NCBI GenBank assembly: GCA_036009045.1
Contig: DASYML010000243.1
Span: forward strand, 1-22,433
DNA from: DASYML01 sp036009045
GTDB lineage: Bacteria > Acidobacteriota > Blastocatellia > Pyrinomonadales > Pyrinomonadaceae
DNA length: 22,433 nucleotides
Direction of reading: 5' to 3'
Part shown: piece by piece, positions 7,204 through 14,252 of the stretch
Layout: each line of letters begins with the position of its first letter
Position numbering within the stretch: position 1 is the first letter of the stretch
Notes under the pieces: model-generated
What the model saw: only the letters and a program-made list of their open reading frames with translations
Database searches by the model: none
What the model was told of the DNA's origin: nothing
Position numbers and translations under genes: made by a program

Positions 7204-7266
7204 AGGCTGGAGGCTAGGAAAGAACAGTTGTCTTTTACTAGTCTCTAGCCTCCAGCCTCCAGCCTC
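7201..7266. repeat. Heptamer-array hairpin (GGCTGGA/CTCCAGC family) between convergent genes
   Basis: GAGGCTGGAGGCTAG (7203-7217) is the exact complement of 7245-7259, and the right arm carries an extra unit. It begins inside the maf stop codon and ends just before the stop of the thioredoxin-fold gene. A bidirectional terminator role is likely from position, though no long U-tract follows the stem. Confidence 0.8.
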
Positions 7267-7271
7267 TGTCT

Positions 7272-7805
7272 TTAGAGAATTGGTTTGAGCCGGGGTTCGA
7301 GTTGGTCCGTCAGGTTGGTGTTGGGGTCGAAGCCGCCGATGTTGGCGTAGAGGTTTCCCTGCTTGTCTAGAATGACAAAGGCCGGAAGCTGGTCCACGCC
7401 GACACGCTTGGAGAGCGCGCCGTCAGGATCGCGCAGGATGGTGACTTTATACTTGCTCGCCAGCGCGCGCAGTTGGTCGTCCGAAGCGTAGTTGCGCGAG
7501 CCGGAAGATTCCGAATCCGTGCTCACCCAGTAGACGGCGACGCCGCGCCCGCTGTAATCATCCGCGAACTTTTTGAGGCTCTCCAACTGTTGACGAGAAA
7601 GCGGCAGCCATGATGCGCCGAAGGCCAGCACGACCACTTCGCCGCGCACGCTCTCAGCCGTCACCGCTGGCCCATCAATGGACTTGAGCGAAAACTCCAC
7701 AGGCCCCTTCGCAGAGTTTCTGTGTTGAGCGAGACCAGCCGTCCCGAAGGCGCATAAAATTGAAATGGTCGCGGCTATGATAAACCAGCGACTCTTTGAA
7801 GACAT
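7272..7805 (-). CDS. Exported thioredoxin-fold (TlpA/AhpC-TSA-like) protein lacking the redox cysteines
   Basis: A 177-residue protein from ATG 7803-7805 with AAAGGAG eight or so bases upstream; the frame extends to a TTG at 7835 without a binding site. A signal peptide spans about 1-26 (WFIIAATISILCAFGTAGLA). The thioredoxin-like domain follows: FSLKSIDG, VVVLAFGASWLPLSRQQLESL, and cis-proline Pro141 in QLPAFVILDKQGN. Where TlpA has W-C-P-P-C, this protein has Trp66-Leu67-Pro68-Leu69-Ser70, so both cysteines are gone. It cannot do disulfide exchange; a binding or scaffolding role is possible. It lies downstream of mocA on the same strand, but 168 bases away. Confidence 0.78.
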   Translation of the reverse strand: MSSKSRWFIIAATISILCAFGTAGLAQHRNSAKGPVEFSLKSIDGPAVTAESVRGEVVVLAFGASWLPLSRQQLESLKKFADDYSGRGVAVYWVSTDSESSGSRNYASDDQLRALASKYKVTILRDPDGALSKRVGVDQLPAFVILDKQGNLYANIGGFDPNTNLTDQLEPRLKPIL

Positions 7806-7869
7806 GCTCTTTCTCCTTTGCGGCGTCCCCGCCAAAAAGCCCTCCGCCGGTCTCTTGACAGGCCAGGCG

Positions 7870-7903
7870 CGCTTGAGTTTCTCAAACGAGAATAACTCAA
7901 GCG
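7870..7903. other. Small inverted repeat in the mocA to TlpA-like gap
   Basis: CGCTTGAGTT (7870-7879) and AACTCAAGCG (7894-7903) are perfect 10-bp complements with a 14-base loop. It could be a weak terminator for mocA or a leader structure for the thioredoxin-fold gene. There is no U-tract on either side. Confidence 0.35.
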
Positions 7904-7973
7904 AACGTTTAGATGAGCCTGCGATGCATTCGGTTGGATTCGAGTTTACAGAGTCGCCAGAGCTTTTTGCCCT

Positions 7974-8591
7974 TCACGGCTGCCCGACGGGCGGCTGAGC
8001 GCCGAACACTTCCAGATACAACGCGCGGTAATCATCCCATGTGTCCATATCACGCGCAACGAACGGCGATGAGACGGGCACGCGCAGGACTTCGCGCCTG
8101 TGAGCGTCAAAGAGTGCGCGCAGGCCCCTTTCCTGGTCCAGCATCAGCAACTCCTCACGAAACCCTCCGTCGAGCAAGACCGGATGTCCTCCGCGCCCGC
8201 CATACTCCGGCACGATGAGCCGCGCTCCCGTCCGCTCGCGCTCCGCTATCAAAAGGCGTATGACATCAGACGGGACCGCCGGTTGGTCGCAGAGCGCTAT
8301 CAAGACCGCCCACGCCTCCGCCGGAACCTGCTCGATGCCGCGAGCGATGGAGACAGCCATCTCACTGGACGCGTCCGCGTTGAAGGCAAAGCGAACGGGA
8401 AGATGTGCCAGCCGTTCTCTCAACTCTTCCGCACGCGTGCCGAGGACCACCACGATTGTCCCCACGCCTCCATCCATCAACGAACCGACGCAAGCCTCCG
8501 CCACTGTTCTTTCCCCGAAGGGCAGCAAAGGCTTGAACGCCCCCATCCGGCGCGACCGGCCAGCGGCTAAGAGAATGGCAGCAACATCCAT
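7974..8591 (-). CDS. mocA: Molybdenum cofactor cytidylyltransferase-like NTP transferase (MocA family)
   Basis: A 205-residue MobA-like nucleotidyltransferase. It probably joins CMP to molybdopterin to give the cytosine-dinucleotide cofactor used by xanthine-oxidase-family enzymes. Motifs: LLAAGRSRRMGAFKPLLPF at 7-25 (nucleotide loop with Lys20), CDQP at 101-104, where MocA enzymes commonly have this sequence, and GGRGGHPVLL at 131-140. The gene follows the FAD subunit of the molybdenum hydroxylase by 51 bases, all repeat array, and has no Shine-Dalgarno before the ATG. The context supports MocA over the guanylyltransferase MobA. Confidence 0.88.
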   Translation of the reverse strand: MDVAAILLAAGRSRRMGAFKPLLPFGERTVAEACVGSLMDGGVGTIVVVLGTRAEELRERLAHLPVRFAFNADASSEMAVSIARGIEQVPAEAWAVLIALCDQPAVPSDVIRLLIAERERTGARLIVPEYGGRGGHPVLLDGGFREELLMLDQERGLRALFDAHRREVLRVPVSSPFVARDMDTWDDYRALYLEVFGAQPPVGQP

Positions 8592-8594
8592 AAC

Positions 8595-8663
8595 AGTCGG
8601 GAGTCAGGAGTCGGAAGAAAGAACTGCTTTTGACTCCTGACCCTAGACTCCTGATTCCCGACT
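8595..8663. repeat. Heptamer-array hairpin (GACTCCT family) overlapping the end of the FAD-subunit gene
   Basis: The left arm AGTCGGGAGTCAGGAGTC (from 8595) pairs with GACTCCTGATTCCCGACT ending at 8663, with one wobble. An additional GACTCCT unit lies in the right side of the loop. The array contains the TAG stop of the FAD subunit (8643-8645) and encodes its last residues. Confidence 0.85.
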
Positions 8664-9644
8664 CGTCCTTAGTTCTTCGAGGGCGCGCATGACGTAGGGG
8701 CGTGCCATCTGCTTGCGCCAGTTCATGACGAAATCTGTGTTGTCGAGCGGGCGCGCTTTGAGGTAGCAGGCTTCAGCCGCCGCCCGCATGGTTTCATCGT
8801 TGAGGGTCTGACCGATGAGGGCCGCTTGCGCGTTCTTGACTTCAACCGGGGCGGGAGCGATGCCGCCCAATATCAACTTCGCGTTCGTCACCGTCCCATC
8901 CTGGTCCAAATCGAGCCGCGCCGCCACCCCCAGCACTGGAAAATCAAACGCGCCGCGCCGCCGCAATTTCTTGTAAGTCGCGCGCCATCCCTTCACCGGC
9001 GGCAAGTGAATGTCCACTAGCAATTCATCCGGCCTCTTATGCAGGTAAGCAATCCCGTCGTCGTTGTACAACCCCGCCGCGTCTACCATCCGCTCGCCGA
9101 GCGTCGAGACGAGCCTCACACGCGCACCCACCGCCACCATCAAAGGGACCAGGTCCGCAGACTGCACGGCCCAACACTTGGAACTACCCGGCGCGACCCA
9201 GCACACGTCCCCGTCCTTCTTCAAACAAAAGTTGATGCCCTTGCGCCACTCGTAATTCTGGTCGTAATAATTGCAACGCGTATCAAGGAGCAGGTTGCCG
9301 CCAATCGTCCCCATATTCCGCAAAATCGGCGTCGAGATAGTCCGCGCCGCCTGTGCCACAAACGGGTAATCACGATTGATGATTGGATGTTCGCAAACGT
9401 CCGTCAAAGAAACCGAAGCGCCTATCACAACGCCGCTCTCACCATCACCCGTAATCCGATTAAGCTCTCTCAGCCTCGTCACAGAAATGACCGTCCGGGG
9501 CGTCTGCTGCCGCCGCTTCATATTCGGATAGAGGTCCGTCCCCCCGGCCACAAACTGCCCACTCGGACCAGCATCCGCCAGCATCCTCACAGCGTCTTTA
9601 ATCTCACGCGGCACGAGGTAACTAAATTTCGGAAGTCTCATCAT
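8643..9644 (-). CDS. Molybdenum hydroxylase FAD subunit with extra [4Fe-4S] insertion (4-hydroxybenzoyl-CoA reductase beta-like)
   Basis: A 333-residue CO-dehydrogenase-M/XdhB-type protein. FAD motifs: FVAGGTDLYPNMK at 31-43 and TIGGNLLLDTRC at 113-124. Between them and the C-terminal CODH-M domain is an insertion with Cys124, Cys140, Cys148 and Cys157. The spacing C-x15-C-x7-C-x8-C is exactly that of the [4Fe-4S] ligands of Thauera HcrB (122, 138, 146, 155), and NYYDQNYEWRKGINFCLKKD is the same context. This points to a 4-hydroxybenzoyl-CoA reductase-like enzyme rather than ordinary xanthine dehydrogenase. The last residues, SRESGV, are encoded by the repeat array at 8595-8663. The aromatic substrate remains inference. 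Confidence 0.9.
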   Translation of the reverse strand: MMRLPKFSYLVPREIKDAVRMLADAGPSGQFVAGGTDLYPNMKRRQQTPRTVISVTRLRELNRITGDGESGVVIGASVSLTDVCEHPIINRDYPFVAQAARTISTPILRNMGTIGGNLLLDTRCNYYDQNYEWRKGINFCLKKDGDVCWVAPGSSKCWAVQSADLVPLMVAVGARVRLVSTLGERMVDAAGLYNDDGIAYLHKRPDELLVDIHLPPVKGWRATYKKLRRRGAFDFPVLGVAARLDLDQDGTVTNAKLILGGIAPAPVEVKNAQAALIGQTLNDETMRAAAEACYLKARPLDNTDFVMNWRKQMARPYVMRALEELRTSRESGV

Positions 9645-9668
9645 AACGGTTTAATCAATCCCCTTAAT

Positions 9669-10036
9669 CTCACGAATGAATAATTGCGGCGGCATCCCTA
9701 CGGTTCTTAGTCTGACCCGTGCGATTCTCCGTTGCTTTCGCTGCTGATATAGCGTTCGATGACGGTGATAAAGACATTTAATCTCTCGTCAGTGCGTAGC
9801 TGCGCCTCGGCCAGGGCAGACATGTTCCCCTCTGTTTTGATTTGAGCGTCAACTAATGCAGAGACCTTATTATCGAGGTCCGTCATTCGATCAAGCGAAG
9901 CAGTTGCCAGCCGACCCAGGAGGTCTTCTGTTTTCTCCTGTCTGGCTGTTAAGGCCGCCAAATGCTCGACAATAAATTCCATCTTCTTTTCTAATTCATC
10001 ATTACTCATAACACTCCTTCGCCTCACGAATGAATA
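9669..10036. repeat. 14-bp direct repeat bracketing the coiled-coil gene
   Basis: CTCACGAATGAATA occurs at 9669-9682 and again at 10023-10036, where it is the last codons and stop of the molybdopterin subunit. Removing one copy plus the 340 bases between would put the large-subunit stop directly ahead of the FAD-subunit leader. The arrangement looks like an insertion that duplicated its target or a recombination scar. Confidence 0.7.
9707..10009 (-). CDS. Small coiled-coil protein inserted in the molybdenum hydroxylase operon
   Basis: A 100-residue protein from ATG 10007-10009 with AAGGAG six bases upstream; the frame extends further but overlaps the large subunit and has no binding site. 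Nearly the whole chain is a predicted helix with heptad spacing (ELEKKMEFIVEHLAALTARQ, then RMTDLDNKVSALVDAQ, ALAEAQLRTDERLNVFITVI), followed by a short polar tail. Similar M-x-x-D-E-L-E-K-K-M-E-F-I proteins occur in several copies in Acidobacteriota and Cyanobacteria as far as I recall; their function is unknown. It separates two subunit genes that are usually adjacent and is flanked by a 14-bp direct repeat. Confidence 0.72.
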   Translation of the reverse strand: MSNDELEKKMEFIVEHLAALTARQEKTEDLLGRLATASLDRMTDLDNKVSALVDAQIKTEGNMSALAEAQLRTDERLNVFITVIERYISSESNGESHGSD

Positions 10037-12513
10037 GCCACATGCGGCATCTCTCGTCCGTCGCCGCCTTCGGCGGGCGTCTGGACCTTTAATGGGGTGG
10101 GCCATTCGACGGCGGGGATGCTCCTGGGGCCGAAGCGTGCCTCCTTGCCTTTGGCTTTGTCGCGGAGGGCGGTCAGGACCTTCTCAGGCGTGATGGGCAC
10201 TTCGTCTATGCGGACGCCGACGGCATCATAGACGGCGTTGGCGACGGCGGGCATGATGGGGAGGAGCGGTCCCTGGCCGACCTCCTTCGCGCCGAATGGG
10301 CCGTTGGGGTCCGCGTCTTCGATGAGGTAGGTCTTGACATCGCACATCTCAATCGTCGTAGGGCTTTTGTATTCGAGCAGGGAAGGGAATTTATGGACCA
10401 CATTGCGATTAGCGCGATAGGTCATCTCTTCCATCAACGCTTCGCCGAGGCCCATGTAGACGCTACCTTCGACCTGGCCCATGACGAGCATAGGGTTGAT
10501 GCTCCTGCCTATGTCGTGGGCCATCCAGACGCGCTCGACGCGGACGAAGCCGGTCTCCTCGTCAACATCAACTTCGGCGATTGCTGCGGAGTAACTATAC
10601 GCGGGTGATGGGCCAACACCCGCGCCCTTGTAACGACCGGGCGAGCGCGGAGGCGTGTAAGAGCCGACCGTCCCGATGGTCCCGAATTTTGATTCTGCGA
10701 GGACTACCGCTTCGGCAAACGTGACGCCCGTTTCGGGGTTTTCCACGTCGAAGACGCGACGCTCCGCGAACGAGAGATTTTCGATGGGCAGGGAGAGTTT
10801 TTCCGCGACGGCGATGGTCAGTAATTCGCGCGCGCGTTCGGCGGCTTGAAGGGCCGCGTTGCCAGTCATGAGTGTGACGCGGCTCGAATAGCTGCCGAGG
10901 TCCACGGGTGTGAGGTCCGTGTCGGCTGTGATGATGCGAATGTCGAAGGGGTCTATGCCGAGCACTTCCGCGACGATGTAGGCGAGGATGGAATCGGAGC
11001 CTTGCCCGATGTCGGTCGAGCCGCACTGGACGCAGACACCGCCCTGTCTATCGAGTCGAAGCTGGACGCCGGAGTGCGGCATGTTATTCCAGTAGATGGG
11101 AAGCCCTGCGCCGCAGATGTATGAACTGCAAGCTATCCCGATACCTTTGCCAGCGGGAAGTTTTCTGTGCTCTCTATCCCAACCCGAAAATTTATGTTTC
11201 CACTCCGAGCCTTCGATAACCTTCTCTATGCACTTGCCGAGGCCCATGCTGCCGATGCGGAGGTAGTTGGCCGTCACGGAGTAAGGCTTGACGAGATGCT
11301 GGCGGCGAATTTCAGCCGGGTCCAGTTTCAACTGTTCGGCAATCTTGTCGAGTTGGACTTCGAGACCGAAGCGTGGCTGCGGCGTACCGTGCCCGCGCTT
11401 CGGCCCACACGGCGGCTTGTTGGTGAAGCAGCGTATGCCCCTATATTTGTAACGCGGAATCTCGTAGGTCACAGTCTGAAGCGCGCCCGCGTAAAAGGTG
11501 GAGGCCACGCCGTAAGAGCCGTACGCGCCGCCATCGAGGAATGATTGAAAGTCCATCGCGGTGATAGAGCCGTCCTTCTTGACGCCCGTGCGGACGTGCA
11601 TGAGCACGGGATGGCGACCGCGATGACAATAGAAGACCTCTTCGCGCGTGAGCGTCACTTTGACGGGACGGCCCGTCATCATGGAGAGCTTGCTGACGAT
11701 AATCTCGTGGTTGAAAGGGTCAGACTTGCCGCCGAAGCCGCCGCCGTTGGGCGTGGCGATGACGCGAATGTGGCTGGCAGGGAGTTGCAAAGTTTTAGCC
11801 AGCGCGCGATGAACGTAGTGCGGCGTCTGCGTCGAACTCCAGAGCGTGAGTTTCTCGTCCGGGTCGAAGTGGGCAACGGCAGCGTGCTGTTCCATTGGAA
11901 GGTGCGTGTTGCCTTCGTAAAAGAACGTATCTTCGCGTATGAGGTCGGCTTCGGCGAAGCCTTCGTCGAGGTCTCCGAATTCGAGCGAGACCTTTTTGTG
12001 GATGTTGCCGCTCTCGCCGTAGTCGTGTATGCGCGGCTCTTCAATCATCAGAGCCTCTTCGATGGAAGAGATGGTGTTCAGCTTTTGATACTCGACTTCG
12101 ATGAGGTTCATCGCGTCAAAGGCTGTGTCTTCGTCAATGGCCGCGACCGCCGCGACCGGGTCGCCGATGAAGCGCACCTTGTCTATGCAGAGCGGGTGCT
12201 CGTCCTGGCTGACGGGAAGAATGCCGTAGGGGATGGGCAAATCTGGACCAGTAATGACGGCCATGACGCCGGGAAGTTGAAGCGCCTGTGAAGTGTCTAT
12301 GCGCTTGATGAGGGCGTGCGGTTCATGTGTGCGGAGGATTTTGCAGAAGAGCATACGCGGGAGCACGATGTCGTCCGCAAACTTTGTCTGGCCCGTGCAT
12401 TTGGCGCGCGCGTCAACTTTGCGAAACGGCTTGCCGACGACCTTGAGTGGTCCATTAATCTGGCCGTTGCCGTGTTTCTTCCCGTTCTCGTGGTTCCCTT
12501 TATTCGTAGCCAT
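10024..12513 (-). CDS. Molybdenum hydroxylase large subunit, molybdopterin-binding (4-hydroxybenzoyl-CoA reductase alpha-like)
   Basis: An 829-residue xanthine-oxidase-family catalytic subunit from ATG 12511-12513; a GTG six bases upstream is possible. N-terminal domain about 22-150 (VVGKPFRKVDARAKCTGQTKFADDI). Cofactor motifs: MEQHAA near 207-212, GGGFGGK at 257-263, PPCGPKRGHGTPQPRF, a G-S-T-D-I-G-Q-G-S loop in the second half, and GPFGAKEVGQG, whose Glu (about 744) is the catalytic base equivalent. It binds Mo-MCD and hydroxylates or reduces an aromatic or CoA-linked substrate. Its start overlaps the end of the small subunit by 14 bases, which implies translational coupling. The substrate is not determined by sequence alone. 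Confidence 0.93.
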   Translation of the reverse strand: MATNKGNHENGKKHGNGQINGPLKVVGKPFRKVDARAKCTGQTKFADDIVLPRMLFCKILRTHEPHALIKRIDTSQALQLPGVMAVITGPDLPIPYGILPVSQDEHPLCIDKVRFIGDPVAAVAAIDEDTAFDAMNLIEVEYQKLNTISSIEEALMIEEPRIHDYGESGNIHKKVSLEFGDLDEGFAEADLIREDTFFYEGNTHLPMEQHAAVAHFDPDEKLTLWSSTQTPHYVHRALAKTLQLPASHIRVIATPNGGGFGGKSDPFNHEIIVSKLSMMTGRPVKVTLTREEVFYCHRGRHPVLMHVRTGVKKDGSITAMDFQSFLDGGAYGSYGVASTFYAGALQTVTYEIPRYKYRGIRCFTNKPPCGPKRGHGTPQPRFGLEVQLDKIAEQLKLDPAEIRRQHLVKPYSVTANYLRIGSMGLGKCIEKVIEGSEWKHKFSGWDREHRKLPAGKGIGIACSSYICGAGLPIYWNNMPHSGVQLRLDRQGGVCVQCGSTDIGQGSDSILAYIVAEVLGIDPFDIRIITADTDLTPVDLGSYSSRVTLMTGNAALQAAERARELLTIAVAEKLSLPIENLSFAERRVFDVENPETGVTFAEAVVLAESKFGTIGTVGSYTPPRSPGRYKGAGVGPSPAYSYSAAIAEVDVDEETGFVRVERVWMAHDIGRSINPMLVMGQVEGSVYMGLGEALMEEMTYRANRNVVHKFPSLLEYKSPTTIEMCDVKTYLIEDADPNGPFGAKEVGQGPLLPIMPAVANAVYDAVGVRIDEVPITPEKVLTALRDKAKGKEARFGPRSIPAVEWPTPLKVQTPAEGGDGREMPHVAIHS

Positions 12514-13036
12514 AGACACTCTCTTTTGCCAGTTCCGCCTCTACGTCGCCGCGCATCCTCGCGGCGGCCAGTTCGACCGCTTCGTAAATCTTAATATAGC
12601 CCGTGCAGCGACACAGATTGCCGGAGAGCGCTTCCTTTATCTCTTCGCGGCTTGGCTGCGGGTTCGCCTTGAGCAACTCTTGCGAGACGAGCAGAAAACC
12701 CGGCGTGCAATAGCCGCACTGGGCCGCGCCGAGGTCCGCGAAAGTCTCCTGCAAAGGGTGAAGCTTGCCGCCCTCCAACGCCATGCCCTCAATAGTCGTC
12801 ACCTCGCGGCCTTCAATGTCGAGGCCGAGCAAGAGGCAGGAGAGCACGCTTCGCCCGTCAACCAGCACGGCGCATGTCCCGCACTCGCCGAGTTCGCAAC
12901 CGTGCTTCGTGCCCATCAGGCCGAGGTCTTCGCGCAAGACTTCGAGCAGCGTCTTATGCGGCGCGAAGGCCACCTCCGTCTGTTCACCATTCAAGGCAAA
13001 CTCAAGATGAGCTTTCTGTTTCGATTTTTGAGACAT
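12500..13036 (-). CDS. Molybdenum hydroxylase small subunit, two [2Fe-2S] clusters
   Basis: A 178-residue electron-transfer subunit. The plant-type ferredoxin cluster is bound by Cys47, Cys52, Cys55 and Cys67 (GCELGECGTCAVLVDG). The second cluster uses Cys107, Cys110, Cys142 and Cys144 (CGYCTPG and LCRCTGY). This is the CoxS/HcrC layout and length, apart from a C-terminal extension of about 20 residues. It is the first gene of the Mo cluster and overlaps the large subunit. No Shine-Dalgarno is seen; the ATG is preceded directly by CCGAAAACTG, the word found in arrays ahead of other genes here. Confidence 0.94.
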   Translation of the reverse strand: MSQKSKQKAHLEFALNGEQTEVAFAPHKTLLEVLREDLGLMGTKHGCELGECGTCAVLVDGRSVLSCLLLGLDIEGREVTTIEGMALEGGKLHPLQETFADLGAAQCGYCTPGFLLVSQELLKANPQPSREEIKEALSGNLCRCTGYIKIYEAVELAAARMRGDVEAELAKESVYGYE

Positions 13037-13123
13037 CAGTTTTCGGGTAAATGTAATAGCTGTGTTGCAGCGAGAATAAATGTGCCGGAGAGAATATCGA
13101 AATCACAACTCACGGGAAATAAA

Positions 13124-13222
13124 ATTGGCTCATTGATTCATCGGCTCATCGGCTCATTGATTCATTGATTCATTGATTTAATGAGCCGATGAACCGATGA
13201 GCCAATGAATCAATGAATCAAT
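13124..13222. repeat. Octamer-array hairpin (CATTGATT/CATCGGCT family)
   Basis: Tandem 8-bp words CATTGGCT, CATTGATT, CATCGGCT (twice), CATTGATT (three times) occupy 13124-13178. Their partial complements AATGAGCC, GATGAACC, GATGAGCC and AATGAATC follow to 13222. The arms differ in unit order, so several registers of pairing are possible. It begins three bases after the panC stop codon and lies upstream of the Mo small-subunit gene, so it may separate the two operons. It is the only array in the window with an 8-bp unit. Confidence 0.82.
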
Positions 13223-13224
13223 CC

Positions 13225-14112
13225 TCAAGCCGTCGCAGATACTGAATCCGTCTGCTTCGCGCGGCCATTCAAGACGATGTTATCAATCAAGCGAGTCTGG
13301 CCAAACCTGACCGCGACGGCGACGAGCACCGGGCGGTCGTCCATCTTGTCCAACTTCTCCATGCTCTCAGCATCCGTCACGCTGATGTAGTCCAGGCGCG
13401 CGCTCGGCTCTGTTTCGATGGTCGCGCGGACGATTCCCGCGAGCCTCTGCGCGTTGCGCTCGCCGTCCTTATAAGCGGCCTTCGCGCGTTCGAGAGAGCG
13501 ATAGAGAATCTTCGCAGCCTGTCTCTCATCTTCGCTCAGATAAGCATTGCGCGACGAGAGCGCGAGGCCCGACTCTTCGCGCACGATTGGCAGGACCACT
13601 ATCTCCGCGTCCAGCGCGAGGTCTTTGACGAGCCGCTTGATGACGAGCGTCTGTTGCGCGTCCTTTTGCCCGAAGAAGGCGAAGTCCGGGCGCACCGTGT
13701 TGAGCAGGATCGTGACGACCGTCGCCACGCCGCGAAAATGGCCCGGACGCGACGCGCCTTCGAGTTGGTCCGAGAGTCCTTCGACCGTGACGTAAGTGGC
13801 GAAGCCCTTCGGGTAAATCTCCTCGCGCGTCGGCGCGAAGATAAAATCAACGTTGTAATCCGTCAGCATCGCCGCGTCCTTGGTCAAATCGCGCGGGTAG
13901 TGCTCGAAGTCCTCGCCCGGCCCGAACTGCGTCGGATTGACGAAGACGGAGACGACGACGACATCGCACATCCTCCGCGCCTCACGCACGAGGCTCAGGT
14001 GGCCGTCGTGCAGCGCGCCCATCGTTGGGACCAACCCGATTGTCTTATCCTGCTCGCGGCGCACCTTGCGCGCCACCGATGCCATGCGTTGACGACGATT
14101 AATGATTTCCAT
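13225..14112 (-). CDS. panC: Pantothenate synthetase (pantoate-beta-alanine ligase)
   Basis: A 295-residue enzyme that joins pantoate and beta-alanine using ATP, the last step to vitamin B5. Motifs: LVPTMGALHDGHLSLV at 27-42 with HDGH for ATP binding, VFVNPTQFGPGEDFEHYPR at 57-74, FFGQKDAQQ at 146-154 and LALSSRNAYLS at 183-193 (KMSKS-like loop). Length is standard. It is 110 bases after panB on the same strand, the gap being entirely repeat array. No ribosome-binding site is visible before the ATG. Confidence 0.97.
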   Translation of the reverse strand: MEIINRRQRMASVARKVRREQDKTIGLVPTMGALHDGHLSLVREARRMCDVVVVSVFVNPTQFGPGEDFEHYPRDLTKDAAMLTDYNVDFIFAPTREEIYPKGFATYVTVEGLSDQLEGASRPGHFRGVATVVTILLNTVRPDFAFFGQKDAQQTLVIKRLVKDLALDAEIVVLPIVREESGLALSSRNAYLSEDERQAAKILYRSLERAKAAYKDGERNAQRLAGIVRATIETEPSARLDYISVTDAESMEKLDKMDDRPVLVAVAVRFGQTRLIDNIVLNGRAKQTDSVSATA

Positions 14113-14118
14113 AAGAAA

Positions 14119-14252
14119 GGTCTGGAGTCTTGGAGTCAGGAGTCAAAAATCGCTCGCCTTTAACTTGAGGGGCTGGCTTTAACTTTAAACCCGAAACCTT
14201 AAACTTTAAATCTGCTTTTGACTCAGGACTCCTGACTCCTGACTCCTGACTT
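14119..14252. repeat. Double heptamer array between panB and panC
   Basis: The outer layer, GGAGTCTTGGAGTCAGGAGT (about 14124-14143), pairs with the GACTCCT copies at 14227-14250. Inside it is a different array: AAACTTT, AAACCCG, AAACCTT, AAACTTT at about 14180-14210. The panB stop (14223-14225) lies inside the outer array. Two unrelated word families nested in one gap suggest successive insertions or expansions. Confidence 0.8.

Noticed and set aside
247..13036. SRPBCC gene as coxG partner of the Mo hydroxylase cluster
   Set aside because: The genes are 8 kb apart with unrelated genes between and on the other strand; superfamily membership alone is not enough.
11545..13168. Two long plus-strand ORFs (248 and 291 codons) over the Mo large and small subunit genes
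   Set aside because: Antisense shadows. The minus-strand frames carry all cofactor motifs.
13124..13222. CRISPR-like direct repeats
   Set aside because: The units are 8 bp, contiguous and without spacers, and they continue as reverse complements; no cas gene is present. The same holds for the heptamer arrays.
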